Shown one piece after another: positions 34,216 to 42,870 of a DNA stretch of 64,000 nucleotides (positions within the stretch are counted from its first letter, which is position 1; every line of letters begins with the position of its first letter). The stretch comes from Flavobacterium gelidicaeli (GTDB taxonomy: Bacteria; Bacteroidota; Bacteroidia; Flavobacteriales; Flavobacteriaceae): the NCBI RefSeq assembly GCF_013294005.1, contig NZ_JABSNK010000004.1, forward strand, positions 248,001 to 312,000. The letters are read 5' to 3'. The translations under genes and the position numbers were made by a program. The notes beneath the pieces were generated by a model, which worked only from the letters and a program-made list of their open reading frames with translations, had not been told where the DNA came from and did no database searches.

Positions 34216-34622
34216 TGCATAATTTCATCTGAGATGTCTGTTTGGATACATTCTGTTGTTCCAATCACAAAATCAAAAGTAAATTCCTTTTCAATGAAAT
34301 CTTCATTGTAATCCTTGATAAAATTACCTATCAAGGGCATAAATTTGTCTAAATCAACATGATTGTGGGTGTTGTCAACTCTAGACACAAATTTAATTCC
34401 ACTATCATTAGTATATACTTTCCTTACTAGATTTGCTTTCATATTCTTATTATGTCGCTCTATTATAAAAGCAACACTGTCAGTTTCATTTAAGTTTTTT
34501 AAAATACCTTTTAATTCGAAATAGATATTTTCTTGTAGACACAATGACGATATAAAACCATGTCCTTCCTCGGGGTAAACTTTTTCTACTTGACCAATAA
34601 ATTCTTCATTCATATTTTTCAT
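34212..34622 (-). CDS. Cold-shock-domain-like protein, 136 aa
   Basis: An N-terminal OB-fold of cold-shock type (EFIGQVEKVYPEEGHGFISS, IYFELKGI, SVAFIIERHNKNMKANLV), followed by an uncharacterised C-terminal half (about 75-136) with KFMPLIGNFIKDYNEDFIEKE. The KGHGFI-type RNP1 is degenerate (EEGHGFI) but the fold pattern is clear. It may bind single-stranded nucleic acid. It is coupled through ATGA to the following 86-aa gene and lies just downstream of a repeat array, whose relation to it is unknown. Confidence 0.65.
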   Translation of the reverse strand: MKNMNEEFIGQVEKVYPEEGHGFISSLCLQENIYFELKGILKNLNETDSVAFIIERHNKNMKANLVRKVYTNDSGIKFVSRVDNTHNHVDLDKFMPLIGNFIKDYNEDFIEKEFTFDFVIGTTECIQTDISDEIMQ

Positions 34623-34727
34623 TTTTTTTATATTTATTAATTGATATTTCCCTATGCACTAATTGATTTAAAAATTAATTTTCAAGTCATTTTTTTTACT
34701 CATCTAAACTTGCGCTATATTTACCAA

Positions 34728-35056
34728 TAGCTAAATGATTTAAAAGTAACTCTAAGGCTTTAAAATTTAACATTTACTTATAGTTTATATCAAGTATTGT
34801 ATTTATTAATAGCTGAAAAACCCGATAGTCAACTAAAAATTAAAAATTTTAACATTAGGATGTTTTTTATACTAACCTTTATACTTAGTAAGTACTAAAT
34901 AAGCGGATAGTCACTCTAAATCTTAAATCTTTAACATATAGATATTACGGATATAGATCAATCTACTTTCTAGTAGCTGAATGATATAACTGTAATTCTA
35001 ATGCTCAAGAACTTAGAATATCGGTATTTTCAATACTCTGGTAGTAATAAATTGAT
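34728..35056. repeat. Degenerate tandem repeat array, about 82-bp period
   Basis: At least four copies of a unit. TAGCTAAATG-like heads begin at 34728, 34810, 34893 and 34974, and a conserved segment ending TTTAACAT occurs at 34769-34773, 34851-34855 and 34933-34937 (spacing 82 and 82). A weaker fourth segment occurs at about 35013. It lies in the 564-bp intergenic region upstream of the cold-shock gene. No ORF is present. Confidence 0.6.
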
Positions 35057-35111
35057 ATTAATGGTAAGATCAAAATGTTGAAGATTAATTACATAGGTGT
35101 ATTTATAAACA

Positions 35112-35150
35112 ATAAAAGGGTATAGCTCTATTGATGCTATACCCTTTTAT
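35112..35150 (-). terminator. Terminator after the sigma-like operon
   Basis: Stem AAAAGGGTATAGC / GCTATACCCTTTT with flanking A and T runs, 37 bases past the stop of the 147-aa gene. Strong by eye. Confidence 0.85.
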
Positions 35151-35186
35151 TATTAAGTCTAATTGTTATGTTAATATTAAAAGATA

Positions 35187-35630
35187 TTAGATTTGATTAT
35201 CCAAATACTTTTTTTGTAGCTTATCAAACATTGTTGGTAATTCAGTTTTTATTCTTTGTCTTTCAATCATATTAGTAGCTTTATTTAAGTTAGAGAACAT
35301 ATCTATTTCTTTTTTTAATAATGTCTCTTTAGAGTTTACAAGCATTATTGTAGTCTCAGAAGCATGCCCTTCGACATATTCTTGAGCAAGTTCCAATATT
35401 AAAATACCGAAGATTTCTGGTATGATAGATATGATTTTTTCAATAATTCTAGCGTCAATGTGCAGTGTTAAGACCATTTTATAAACTTTTCTTGAATCAC
35501 TTTCAAATAGAAGAATAGCATTCGTGAAATCGGTCCAGAATTTTTCATTGAATAAATTATTATCCAAGCTATGTTCTTCTCCCAATTCAAATAATATTTG
35601 ATCTTTAACAATTTGTTGTTCTATTTTCAT
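35187..35630 (-). CDS. Hypothetical protein downstream of the sigma-like gene, 147 aa
   Basis: Not recognised. 147 aa, helix-rich and mostly hydrophilic (SLDNNLFNEKFWTDFTNAILL, IIPEIFGILILELAQEYVEG, SNLNKATNMIERQRIKTELP); no signal peptide. It starts 9 bases after the sigma-like gene and shares its terminator, so it is co-transcribed and could regulate it (anti-sigma-like or accessory). Its helical content is compatible with a partner, but there is no family evidence. No membrane segment strong enough for an envelope anti-sigma was found. Confidence 0.55.
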   Translation of the reverse strand: MKIEQQIVKDQILFELGEEHSLDNNLFNEKFWTDFTNAILLFESDSRKVYKMVLTLHIDARIIEKIISIIPEIFGILILELAQEYVEGHASETTIMLVNSKETLLKKEIDMFSNLNKATNMIERQRIKTELPTMFDKLQKKYLDNQI

Positions 35631-35639
35631 TTATAAAGG

Positions 35640-36215
35640 TTAAAGTTCTGTTAATATTGATTTTAGACTTTGTAAGCAATTGAATTTTCGAGTTCTAGTT
35701 GTTGCATCATTGGCATAGTTAAAAAGTCTCGTGAGATCAGAAATTTTATATTTATAAATTTTTGAAGTTGATAAAACAATAAGTGAATAGCACTTCCCAC
35801 CTCTTTGTTTTAAAACTTCAAGGGATTGTTTCCATTTTTCAAATTGTAGATTATTATTAGTATCTTCTTCGTGTTTATGATATAAGTAACTAATAGATTT
35901 ATTGTTTTCTTCGTATTGAATTTCAGTTGCTTTTTTGCTTTCATTATATAACTTATTTCTGCACATCACAAATAAGTAATTTTCTAAACTTTTATTATCT
36001 TTTCCTACTTCAAATTGCAGATATGGGATTTTTTCAAGTAAATCTAATATTGATTCTGTAACAATATCTTGTATTGCATGAAGATTTATGTCTCTAAACT
36101 TGCTGCTTAATTGCTGCGAGAAATCTTTATGATGTCGCTCATATAAGATAGAAATATGATTAGGATCTGCAATTATTCTGTCAATTAATTCTATGTCGTT
36201 GATATTCAATAGCAT
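35640..36215 (-). CDS. ECF-like sigma-70 family protein
   Basis: 191 aa. A region-2-like segment (ISILYERHHKDFSQQLSSKF, DIVTESILDLLEKIPYLQFE, ENYLFVMCRNKLYNES) is followed by a degenerate region 4 (SKIYKYKISDLTRLFNYAND, RTRKFNCLQSLKSIL). The pattern matches ECF sigma factors of Bacteroidetes, with long degenerate parts, so recognition rests on the overall arrangement. It is transcribed with the following 147-aa gene. Confidence 0.6.
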   Translation of the reverse strand: MLLNINDIELIDRIIADPNHISILYERHHKDFSQQLSSKFRDINLHAIQDIVTESILDLLEKIPYLQFEVGKDNKSLENYLFVMCRNKLYNESKKATEIQYEENNKSISYLYHKHEEDTNNNLQFEKWKQSLEVLKQRGGKCYSLIVLSTSKIYKYKISDLTRLFNYANDATTRTRKFNCLQSLKSILTEL

Positions 36216-36253
36216 CTTTCATGTTTTTGGATAAATTAGTTATGATTTTATTT

Positions 36254-36571
36254 TTATTTGAGACCATCAAATATATCTGATATAAATTCATACATCTCTT
36301 TCAAATTTATGCAACCTTCTGAATCATAAATATCTAGATATATTTCATTCTTTAAAAATGTTGATAACCAATATTTATAAAATTGATTTAATTTATCAAT
36401 AAGTATTTGATGTCCTAAATCTTCTTTTAGACCTATCATGCTCAAAATTTTTATTGCTGGTATTATTGATGTATCTTGGTTTTGTGCAATATCAATTAAA
36501 TCACTTTTATTGAAGTTTATGCCGTATTCTTTTAAAATTTTGTCGACCTTGTTTAGTTGCAGTGAAGTCAT
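36254..36571 (-). CDS. Hypothetical protein, 105 aa
   Basis: Not recognised. 105 aa, helix-rich: LQLNKVDKILKEYGINFNKSD, IIPAIKILSMIGLKEDLGHQ, FYKYWLSTFLKNEIYL. No signal peptide and no strong membrane segment. It precedes the sigma-like gene by 38 bases on the same strand, so it may be the first gene of the same transcript. It could be a regulator or partner, but nothing specific can be claimed. Confidence 0.5.
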   Translation of the reverse strand: MTSLQLNKVDKILKEYGINFNKSDLIDIAQNQDTSIIPAIKILSMIGLKEDLGHQILIDKLNQFYKYWLSTFLKNEIYLDIYDSEGCINLKEMYEFISDIFDGLK

Positions 36572-36679
36572 GTGTTATTTTTTTTCTGGAAATTAAAAGG
36601 AATAGAATTTCCTTTATCAAATAGATATTTGCGAGCAACTAATACGCTTATTGTGAGCTCTTTAATATTATTGCTTACA

Positions 36680-36919
36680 TTAACTCTTTATATTTAAATT
36701 TTCAAATAACTGACTTATATTAGTATCAAGTGCCGTTGCCATTCTTAACAACAAATTGACTGTAATGCCTTGTTCGTACCTCAATACTCTTCTAATGGTT
36801 GTCTCAGAACAACTCGACGCTTTAGCAAAAGCTGATTTGTTACCATTGAATTTAGCTATAAAGAGTTTGTAAATTCGATCTACTAATTCTAGCTCAATTT
36901 TTTCAACTTTCTTTTCCAT
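36680..36919 (-). CDS. Helix-turn-helix regulator, XRE type
   Basis: 79 aa. The central helix-turn-helix is clear: FNGNKSAFAKASSCSETTIR is the recognition unit, followed by YEQGITVNLLLRMATALDTN as the helical support. This is the phage-repressor-like XRE pattern without a further ligand or peptidase domain. It lies between the replication-like gene and the sigma-like cluster, and probably controls element genes. Operator sites were not identified. Confidence 0.8.
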   Translation of the reverse strand: MEKKVEKIELELVDRIYKLFIAKFNGNKSAFAKASSCSETTIRRVLRYEQGITVNLLLRMATALDTNISQLFENLNIKS

Positions 36920-37242
36920 TTACCAAAGTAAAATAAACAACCAACATTAATTTGTAAAAGACTATCAACTTATAAGTCGAAAAAATTACTGCTTATTTCA
37001 AATGATTTTATGATGTAGTAATTGTGTTTAATTTTTTAGATTTGATGCTTTTAGTTTGCTATTATTTAGAGTAATTTAATTTTGATACTAGTGTTTCACG
37101 AGCAGCAGTTTAAGAAGTTGTTAAAGTGTAGACCTTACAATAAGGTAACAAGTTTTATAAAATGTGTATCCTTATATTGTAACGTACAATTTATTATATG
37201 GTAAAACTTACCACCTAATTTTACTGTAATATTTTATTCATT
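36920..37242. other. Non-coding gap with weak inverted repeat
   Basis: No gene seen. TTACAATAAGG near 37135 is imperfectly complementary to CCTTATATTGTAA near 37170. This may be a binding site or terminator for the 86-aa gene at 37243. Confidence 0.35.
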
Positions 37243-37503
37243 TTACAATTGTCCAAAATTACCATTTGGATAAAGCCATATTTCGTCATGAAAATACAAG
37301 CCACCATCATAATTCAATTGAAGTTTATTATCGTAAAAAGCTAAGTAAACATCACAGCATTCTTTTTTATACCAAAGTTTTCCGCTGTGGTAAACTGGAA
37401 ATAGATTCAAAGCTTGGTTAACAATAAATTTAGATATTTGCATACCATGCAATTCTGGTAAATTTTTTGGCAGATTTGTTTTTCTCTTATCATGTTGTTT
37501 CAT
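37243..37503 (-). CDS. Hypothetical protein, 86 aa
   Basis: Not recognised. 86 aa with a basic start (MKQHDKRKTNLPKNLPELHG) and a beta-rich remainder: FPVYHSGKLWYKKECCDVY and LAFYDNKLQLNYDGGLYFHD. It contains a CC pair and many aromatic residues but no known motif. It starts 18 bases after the stop of the replication-like gene, so the two are probably co-transcribed. Confidence 0.5.
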   Translation of the reverse strand: MKQHDKRKTNLPKNLPELHGMQISKFIVNQALNLFPVYHSGKLWYKKECCDVYLAFYDNKLQLNYDGGLYFHDEIWLYPNGNFGQL

Positions 37504-37521
37504 GTTTTTTTTTTATTAATA

Positions 37522-38763
37522 TCAGTTTTTTTTAATTTTAGCTTTAATGTTTTTATTTAAGAAGAAGCTTGTAATTTTATTCTCTAATTCTAAAGTATCC
37601 CTGTCATTGCTATAACATATCGCATCAAATAAGGTGTAATAGTAATCAGATTTTTGTGGTAATAATGAGTTAAATAGTTCTGCTTCAATATTTTGTAATA
37701 TACAAGCTAAAGACACCTTGGATATGGCTATATCATTTAAAGATTCCCATACTTCTGGATACAATTTTTTAAATTTCAGATTGACTTTATTTTTTCTGTT
37801 AAATCCAAAAAAAACATTTTTATAAATTGCTTTTTTAGTTTCTACTCTTGCAATTTCAACTAAAGTTGCGTCGACCATAGGTGCCTCTTCAATCAAGAAT
37901 ATATCAATAAATTTCTCGTAGAAAGTACCATTTTCACAGTCATTTTTATAATCGATGTCGACTTGTTTTTTGTGATCTGCCAAATGTGCAATCAACAGTG
38001 TTGGCTGACAATTTATGATATCCATTTCATAAAACTTTATATTAAAATGCTTACGAGTAACTTTTGATATGTTCGAGAGAGAGGTGTAAATCCTAGCTAC
38101 TTTTTTTCCTTTGCTGATTTTTCGTTCGCTACTACTTGCAAATATTCGTGAAATTCTCCTTTTAAGTTGATGTAAATTAATTCGTTGGGAATGATATTCT
38201 TCAATCTCGGCTTGTAAAGCATCTGCAATATTAATTTTTATCGAAGCTATAGTATCTACAAATTTTTTAGGGATACCATTTACTTCGTTTATAACTTTTA
38301 TCTCGTGTCCACTCTTAAGATTGTCAAAAACTACTAATACAAAATCCTCACAGTTCAAATACTTATTAAATACTTGATAATTTTTACAAATTTTAAGATC
38401 TTTTGAATACCACTTACCATCTTTGTGTTTAACTTGTGCTAAAATCTCAAGTTTAATAAGTATCTCTTTGTATTTATTATATTGGTCTACATTAAAGTAC
38501 TTTATGAATACTTTTTGAGGTATAGGTATTTCTGTAGTTCGGTCATTGGTTTTGATTCTCTCATCCAGATATGCAAGGAACTTCAATATGTTTTTGACTG
38601 ATTTTGTTTTGTCTTTTAATGGCATATTCATAATTTCGATGTTATTCATTATATCGCTATTTGTTATGTAGCAAGATGATGAAAATTCAAAGTTGTCCAT
38701 ATCAAGTTTGCTTAGTTGAGTGAAAAGTGCTTTTTTAGGGTTGAAATCGATAGTTTTATACAT
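37522..38763 (-). CDS. Replication-like protein with polymerase A-like motifs
   Basis: 413 aa. The N-terminal part (about 50-140) resembles the winged helices of replication initiators (IPIPQKVFIKYFNVDQYNKY, KICKNYQVFNKYL). The C-terminal part has three segments reminiscent of family A / T7-type polymerase palms. They are motif A-like EMDIINCQPTLL with Asp248, motif B-like ARVETKKAIYKNVFFGFNR with Lys310/Lys311, and motif C-like YYTLFDAI with Asp380. I infer the polymerase relationship from motif order only. It precedes a 7-copy repeat array and a hairpin, so it may be the replicase of the element. Confidence 0.55.
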   Translation of the reverse strand: MYKTIDFNPKKALFTQLSKLDMDNFEFSSSCYITNSDIMNNIEIMNMPLKDKTKSVKNILKFLAYLDERIKTNDRTTEIPIPQKVFIKYFNVDQYNKYKEILIKLEILAQVKHKDGKWYSKDLKICKNYQVFNKYLNCEDFVLVVFDNLKSGHEIKVINEVNGIPKKFVDTIASIKINIADALQAEIEEYHSQRINLHQLKRRISRIFASSSERKISKGKKVARIYTSLSNISKVTRKHFNIKFYEMDIINCQPTLLIAHLADHKKQVDIDYKNDCENGTFYEKFIDIFLIEEAPMVDATLVEIARVETKKAIYKNVFFGFNRKNKVNLKFKKLYPEVWESLNDIAISKVSLACILQNIEAELFNSLLPQKSDYYYTLFDAICYSNDRDTLELENKITSFFLNKNIKAKIKKN

Positions 38764-38800
38764 TAATATATAGGCTTTTTTTATTTTGTGGCTTTTTGCG

Positions 38801-38842
38801 AGGAAGCCAACCCGAGCTAATTACTGCTCGGGAACCTCTATC
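38801..38842. repeat. Hairpin between the replication-like gene and the repeat array
   Basis: CCCGAGC at 38811-38817 pairs with GCTCGGG at 38826-38832, with an 8-base loop. AGGAAGCC outside the stem and AACCTCTATCCT allow some additional pairing. It lies 48 bases upstream of the gene start on the minus strand and is unusually GC-rich for the region. Confidence 0.6.
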
Positions 38843-38949
38843 CTTTATATTATAATTTGACTGAAAAGTTTATTTTTCAGTCTACAATGTTTTGGACGTT
38901 CTATATATAAATTTTTTAATATGCTTTCTTTTAGCGAAAATATAATAAT

Positions 38950-39443
38950 GTCATATACGTAGATGCTAAGTCACTTATTTTAGGTTAAAGTGAATTAAAA
39001 CGTACACTTAGGAATTGAAGTGAATTAGTGTTATAATTATATAATGTAAAAATGCGTTTATTTTAGGGTAAAATAAAAACGTACACTTAGGGATTGAAGT
39101 GATGATGATAAATAGATAAATGCTTAAAATCCGGGGTAAGTAAACATACACTTAGGAATTGAAGTAATGGAAATATTTAGATAAATGCTTGCAAATTGGG
39201 GTAAAAAAAACGTACACTTAGGAATTGAAGTGATTTGATATTTAAATAATAAATTGTGAAAAATGCTTTTAATTAAGGTCAGAAAAAACGTATGCTTAGG
39301 AATTGAAGTAGTGAATTAATATGTACTGAATAATACAATTGACTTAGTATAGAAAAACGTACACTTAGGAATTGAAGTTATAAATAAATGTTGTTAAATT
39401 ATAATAAAACTTAGGATAAAAAAAATATACTTAGGAATTGATG
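38950..39443. repeat. Seven-copy iteron-like direct repeat array
   Basis: Core CGTACACTTAGGAATTGAAG begins at 39001, 39080, 39145, 39211, 39289, 39358 and (degenerate) 39424. Spacings are 79, 65, 66, 78, 69 and 66 bp. Between cores there is a shared AT-rich unit including AAATGCTT and GGGGTAAAA, so the true period is 65-79 bp. No protein-coding frame of significance runs through it. It lies upstream of the replication-like gene and next to the 3' end of the defence operon. Confidence 0.85.
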
Positions 39444-39687
39444 AAATAAGTGAATAGTAATAATTATTTAATAATCAATTCATTACTAGAGTAATTATTT
39501 TCTTTGTGTGACATTTTGAAATAAATTAGTTATTATATTACTGAACTTATCGCTATAGTTTTATTTGGAAAAAGCACGATGTGCCTTCACTTGAGAATGA
39601 AATATAATCATATTAGACCGCTCAACTTACAACCTTTGCCAAAAAAGGCAAAGGTTGCGTTGGACTATCTACTACATTGATGTTAAC
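39444..39687. other. Non-coding gap with hairpin after the Res-like gene
   Basis: Contains the hairpin at 39630-39657 described separately. No gene seen. Confidence 0.4.
39630..39657 (-). terminator. Hairpin after the Res-like gene
   Basis: 11-bp stem CAACCTTTGCC / GGCAAAGGTTG with a 6-base A loop, 31 bases past the stop of the Res-like gene. There is no T run after it on either strand, so it may be a weak terminator or a 3' stabilising structure. Confidence 0.55.
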
Positions 39688-42600
39688 TTAAACCAGCATT
39701 TTAGCTATTACCTTACCCACATAAGTATCTTTATCCTCATATTGGAAGAAAACATTGTTGTGATGAAATTCACTAATATCTCTATTTTCTTTCCAGGGCA
39801 ATTCATAATATTTTGTATTAGAAATAATGAATGAACTTAATACAATATTTTCATGATTCACTTGTGGCTGAATACGCTGTTTGATCAACTTATGAAATTG
39901 AATTTTGGCATCGTGTAGACCGTTTGAGTTTCTTATTCCTTTAGGGTCTACGAATGCAATATATTGTTTATCATCCTTTAAAATCCATAGAATAAAATCA
40001 GGATAGAAGTTATTTGCATCAACAAAAAAACCAATTCCTTTCTTACTTTGATTTCGTAATAGAAATACTTTTTTATCCTCAAATTCAACTCTGTTTAATT
40101 TGTAAAACTTAACTAAGTCATCCATGAACTCTTTTTCTGAGGCATCTAAGGGCACTGGCGACACTTGTAAGCTATCTTTGTAGCTTTTGGCATCTAAGTA
40201 TAACAAAGGCTTATATAAGTGCTGTTCATTATCAAAAGCAATGAAGTTAGCCGCTAATGTTGTTACACCCTCAAAAGCATTCGTTTTTATAGATTCAACT
40301 AGTTGGTTCACGCGTTCTTGAATAGTCTGCGCCTGACCTTCAACATTGAATTTTACTTCATATTCATAAATAAAATTATCATCATTTTGATTTAAAATAC
40401 GTGTTTCAATATGTTCTGAATTGAATTTGTTTTTATGGAAATTATAGAATTTCTCGATGTATTTTTTCAATAGGGATATGGCTAGATTTTCCCAGGTGTA
40501 TACTTGAGAAAAACTATTCATATCTAATTCAGATTTTGGAATATACAAAGTGTACCAATCTTTAGAAGATATTATGTCTTTTAAAGCTTCCTTAGAAATA
40601 GAAAGATTAAACCAGTTTTTATCAAATTTGTATTTTTCGATCTCTAGGAATATATTTTTCCAATCTATGAATGCTAAGTTAAACTCAGTTAAATACCCTT
40701 CGTTTTTAGAAGCGATTATCGTATTACTTTGTTTGCTTAATACTTGAATTTTTGGATACCAATCAAGTTCTATTCTTGTGCCTTTGTATATTGTTTTGTC
40801 AAGTTCTAAGTTTAGTTTTATCTTTTTCTTAAAATCTTCTTTTTCTTTTACTTGAACCATTTTTAGATTACTTTCTAAAAGCTCTTTTTTGATAATGGTC
40901 GGTATTTTGACGGTATGCCATTTAGAATCATTAGCAGGTAGCCCCTCTTGCTCTAAGAACTCTTTAAATTTTTCCATATAATCGGCTTTGACACCGAAAA
41001 TGTTTAGCGTTTCTAATGGCGATAGGTATTTTCGTAAATCTTTTAAATTAGTTGGTTTTTGGTACTCATCTAGGCCGTTACTACGTTTAAGGCTAAAGTC
41101 ATATCCTTTTAAACGAACACCTCTACCAAATAATTGAATAATTTGAGATCCTTCACTTTTACCAATATTCATTAAACCCATTGAACTAACACGCCAACTA
41201 GACCATCCTTCAGTGAATTTTTTAGAACCAATTAGTAGATTGATTTTAGAGTCTTTTTCGTTTATGTTATGGAATAGTGAGGTAGAGAAATCTTTATCAG
41301 TACCTAGTACTTTATTACTCATCGCTAAGCTGTGTAACTTAGCTTCATCACCTACATTGATTACGCCAAAATAATCAGCATTTCCAATACGTAGACCTAA
41401 CTCACCATTTGCCCCTTTAAGGTTGTCTAAATATAAATTAGCACCAATAACTTCCGAATTAAAAACACGTTTAATGATGTCTTTATAAACGTCTTCTGAT
41501 GAGAATTGCTTTTCTACTAAATACGTAAACGAATCATGGAAAATAGAATTTCCTTTTTCATCCATTAGTCCTGCATCATTCAATAGGACTTGCTCAATAT
41601 CGTTTATTGCTGTTGCTGAGTCTTTGATAAAGCTGGTAAGGAAATAGATGATTTCTAATACATCTGAGGTATCTACACCGTTCTCTTTTCGAACAGCATT
41701 CACTTTACCACCTACAAAAATCCATAATGGTTTTTCTAGTAAAAATGTTTTGGCTAAATTATCTTTATTATCGAAAATAAGGTGTTGCTGATAAAAGGAA
41801 ATCAAGTTTGCCGTCAAATATTTACGAACAAAAGATTGATTATTACTCTCTTTTAGGTTAAGTATTTTATAATCTTTACCATAACCATCGCCGTAAAAAT
41901 ACTTGTATGAATAATCAAAAATGATAGATTTTACATATTCCTGTTCTAATTCTTTTTTGTTTTTTCCAGAAGCAGCATTGATCGCTTGACCAAATGTTGC
42001 CGAATACTCAAAAGCAAAACCATTTTCGCTTAAAGTGTCACGCCACACTTTCCATTTTTCACCACCTGTTCCTCTGTGACCTTCGTCAATAAGTACTAAG
42101 TTATTGGTTTCAAAACTATCCACAGCAATGGTTTTATCACCGCTAGTATCTGATAATTTTGTTATTTCAATAATTTCAACTAACTCGTTGGCAAACATTG
42201 AACCTGACGATTTTGAAAATATGGCAGCATTAATTTCAGATAATTGAAATTCTTCTAAATGTTGATTAGATAAACCTTCATTTGGTGTAATTAAAATGAC
42301 CTTGTTGTTGTCTTTATAATGGTATTTTTTGGCAAAGTATAAATATTGCTTAATGTTAATGTGCATTAACAACGTTTTACCGGAACCAGTAGCATTCCAA
42401 AATGCAATTTTATTTAAGTCTTTATCTGTAAATGGTTCTACTACAATTTTTGTTGGGTTAAGCACTGTGAAATCTACATCAAGAGGATCGTTGTATTTTT
42501 CTACAAACTGATTGAGTTCTGCCAGTAGTTTTACCCTATTACTAAAATATTTATCTAAATAAATCTCAACGAAAAGCAAAGATAAGTATTGAAAATACTT

Positions 42601-42867
42601 CCATTTGATTACTTCGTTTCTGTTTCTAGAAATCTCATGCGTAAAGCGTACAATATTTTCATCGTACTCTTGCAGCATTTCTCGCGTTAGTTTTTCGCTA
42701 TCAAACAAGCGATTGACTAAACTGTTCAAATATTTCGTATTGCCTTCTTCGTTATATCCTTCTAGATGTGAGCTCTTTAAGTCTTGTGCTAATGCTTCAA
42801 AACCTAATACACCAAACTGGGAAAGCAAGTATTTGTTTAATACTAGTTTATTATGAAATGTAGCCAT
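39688..42867 (-). CDS. Type III restriction Res-like DEAD/DEAH helicase-nuclease
   Basis: 1059 aa SF2 helicase with a C-terminal nuclease-like domain. Walker A is FWNATGSGKTLLMH (about 157-168), DExH box LIDEGHRGTGGEKW (about 259-272), motif III SATFGQ, and motif VI region SQIIQLFGRGVRLKG. Near the C-terminus (about 957-978), FYPDFILW and IAFVDPKG give a PD-D-x-K-like nuclease arrangement. Together with the upstream methyltransferase (3-base gap) this resembles Res of type III restriction systems, but it is in an operon with a SNF2 helicase and a TPR peptidase. The restriction role is inferred. Confidence 0.88.
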   Translation of the reverse strand: MATFHNKLVLNKYLLSQFGVLGFEALAQDLKSSHLEGYNEEGNTKYLNSLVNRLFDSEKLTREMLQEYDENIVRFTHEISRNRNEVIKWKYFQYLSLLFVEIYLDKYFSNRVKLLAELNQFVEKYNDPLDVDFTVLNPTKIVVEPFTDKDLNKIAFWNATGSGKTLLMHINIKQYLYFAKKYHYKDNNKVILITPNEGLSNQHLEEFQLSEINAAIFSKSSGSMFANELVEIIEITKLSDTSGDKTIAVDSFETNNLVLIDEGHRGTGGEKWKVWRDTLSENGFAFEYSATFGQAINAASGKNKKELEQEYVKSIIFDYSYKYFYGDGYGKDYKILNLKESNNQSFVRKYLTANLISFYQQHLIFDNKDNLAKTFLLEKPLWIFVGGKVNAVRKENGVDTSDVLEIIYFLTSFIKDSATAINDIEQVLLNDAGLMDEKGNSIFHDSFTYLVEKQFSSEDVYKDIIKRVFNSEVIGANLYLDNLKGANGELGLRIGNADYFGVINVGDEAKLHSLAMSNKVLGTDKDFSTSLFHNINEKDSKINLLIGSKKFTEGWSSWRVSSMGLMNIGKSEGSQIIQLFGRGVRLKGYDFSLKRSNGLDEYQKPTNLKDLRKYLSPLETLNIFGVKADYMEKFKEFLEQEGLPANDSKWHTVKIPTIIKKELLESNLKMVQVKEKEDFKKKIKLNLELDKTIYKGTRIELDWYPKIQVLSKQSNTIIASKNEGYLTEFNLAFIDWKNIFLEIEKYKFDKNWFNLSISKEALKDIISSKDWYTLYIPKSELDMNSFSQVYTWENLAISLLKKYIEKFYNFHKNKFNSEHIETRILNQNDDNFIYEYEVKFNVEGQAQTIQERVNQLVESIKTNAFEGVTTLAANFIAFDNEQHLYKPLLYLDAKSYKDSLQVSPVPLDASEKEFMDDLVKFYKLNRVEFEDKKVFLLRNQSKKGIGFFVDANNFYPDFILWILKDDKQYIAFVDPKGIRNSNGLHDAKIQFHKLIKQRIQPQVNHENIVLSSFIISNTKYYELPWKENRDISEFHHNNVFFQYEDKDTYVGKVIAKMLV

Positions 42868-42870
42868 TGG

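Noticed and set aside
37091..37106. parS-like site (TGTTTCACG half)
   Set aside because: Only one half-site matches; the other half is AGCAGCA. A ParB centromere needs a full palindrome and would be expected near the origin.
39001..39443. CRISPR array
   Set aside because: Repeat cores are only about 20 bp, intervals are similar to each other and unequal in length, and no cas genes are near.
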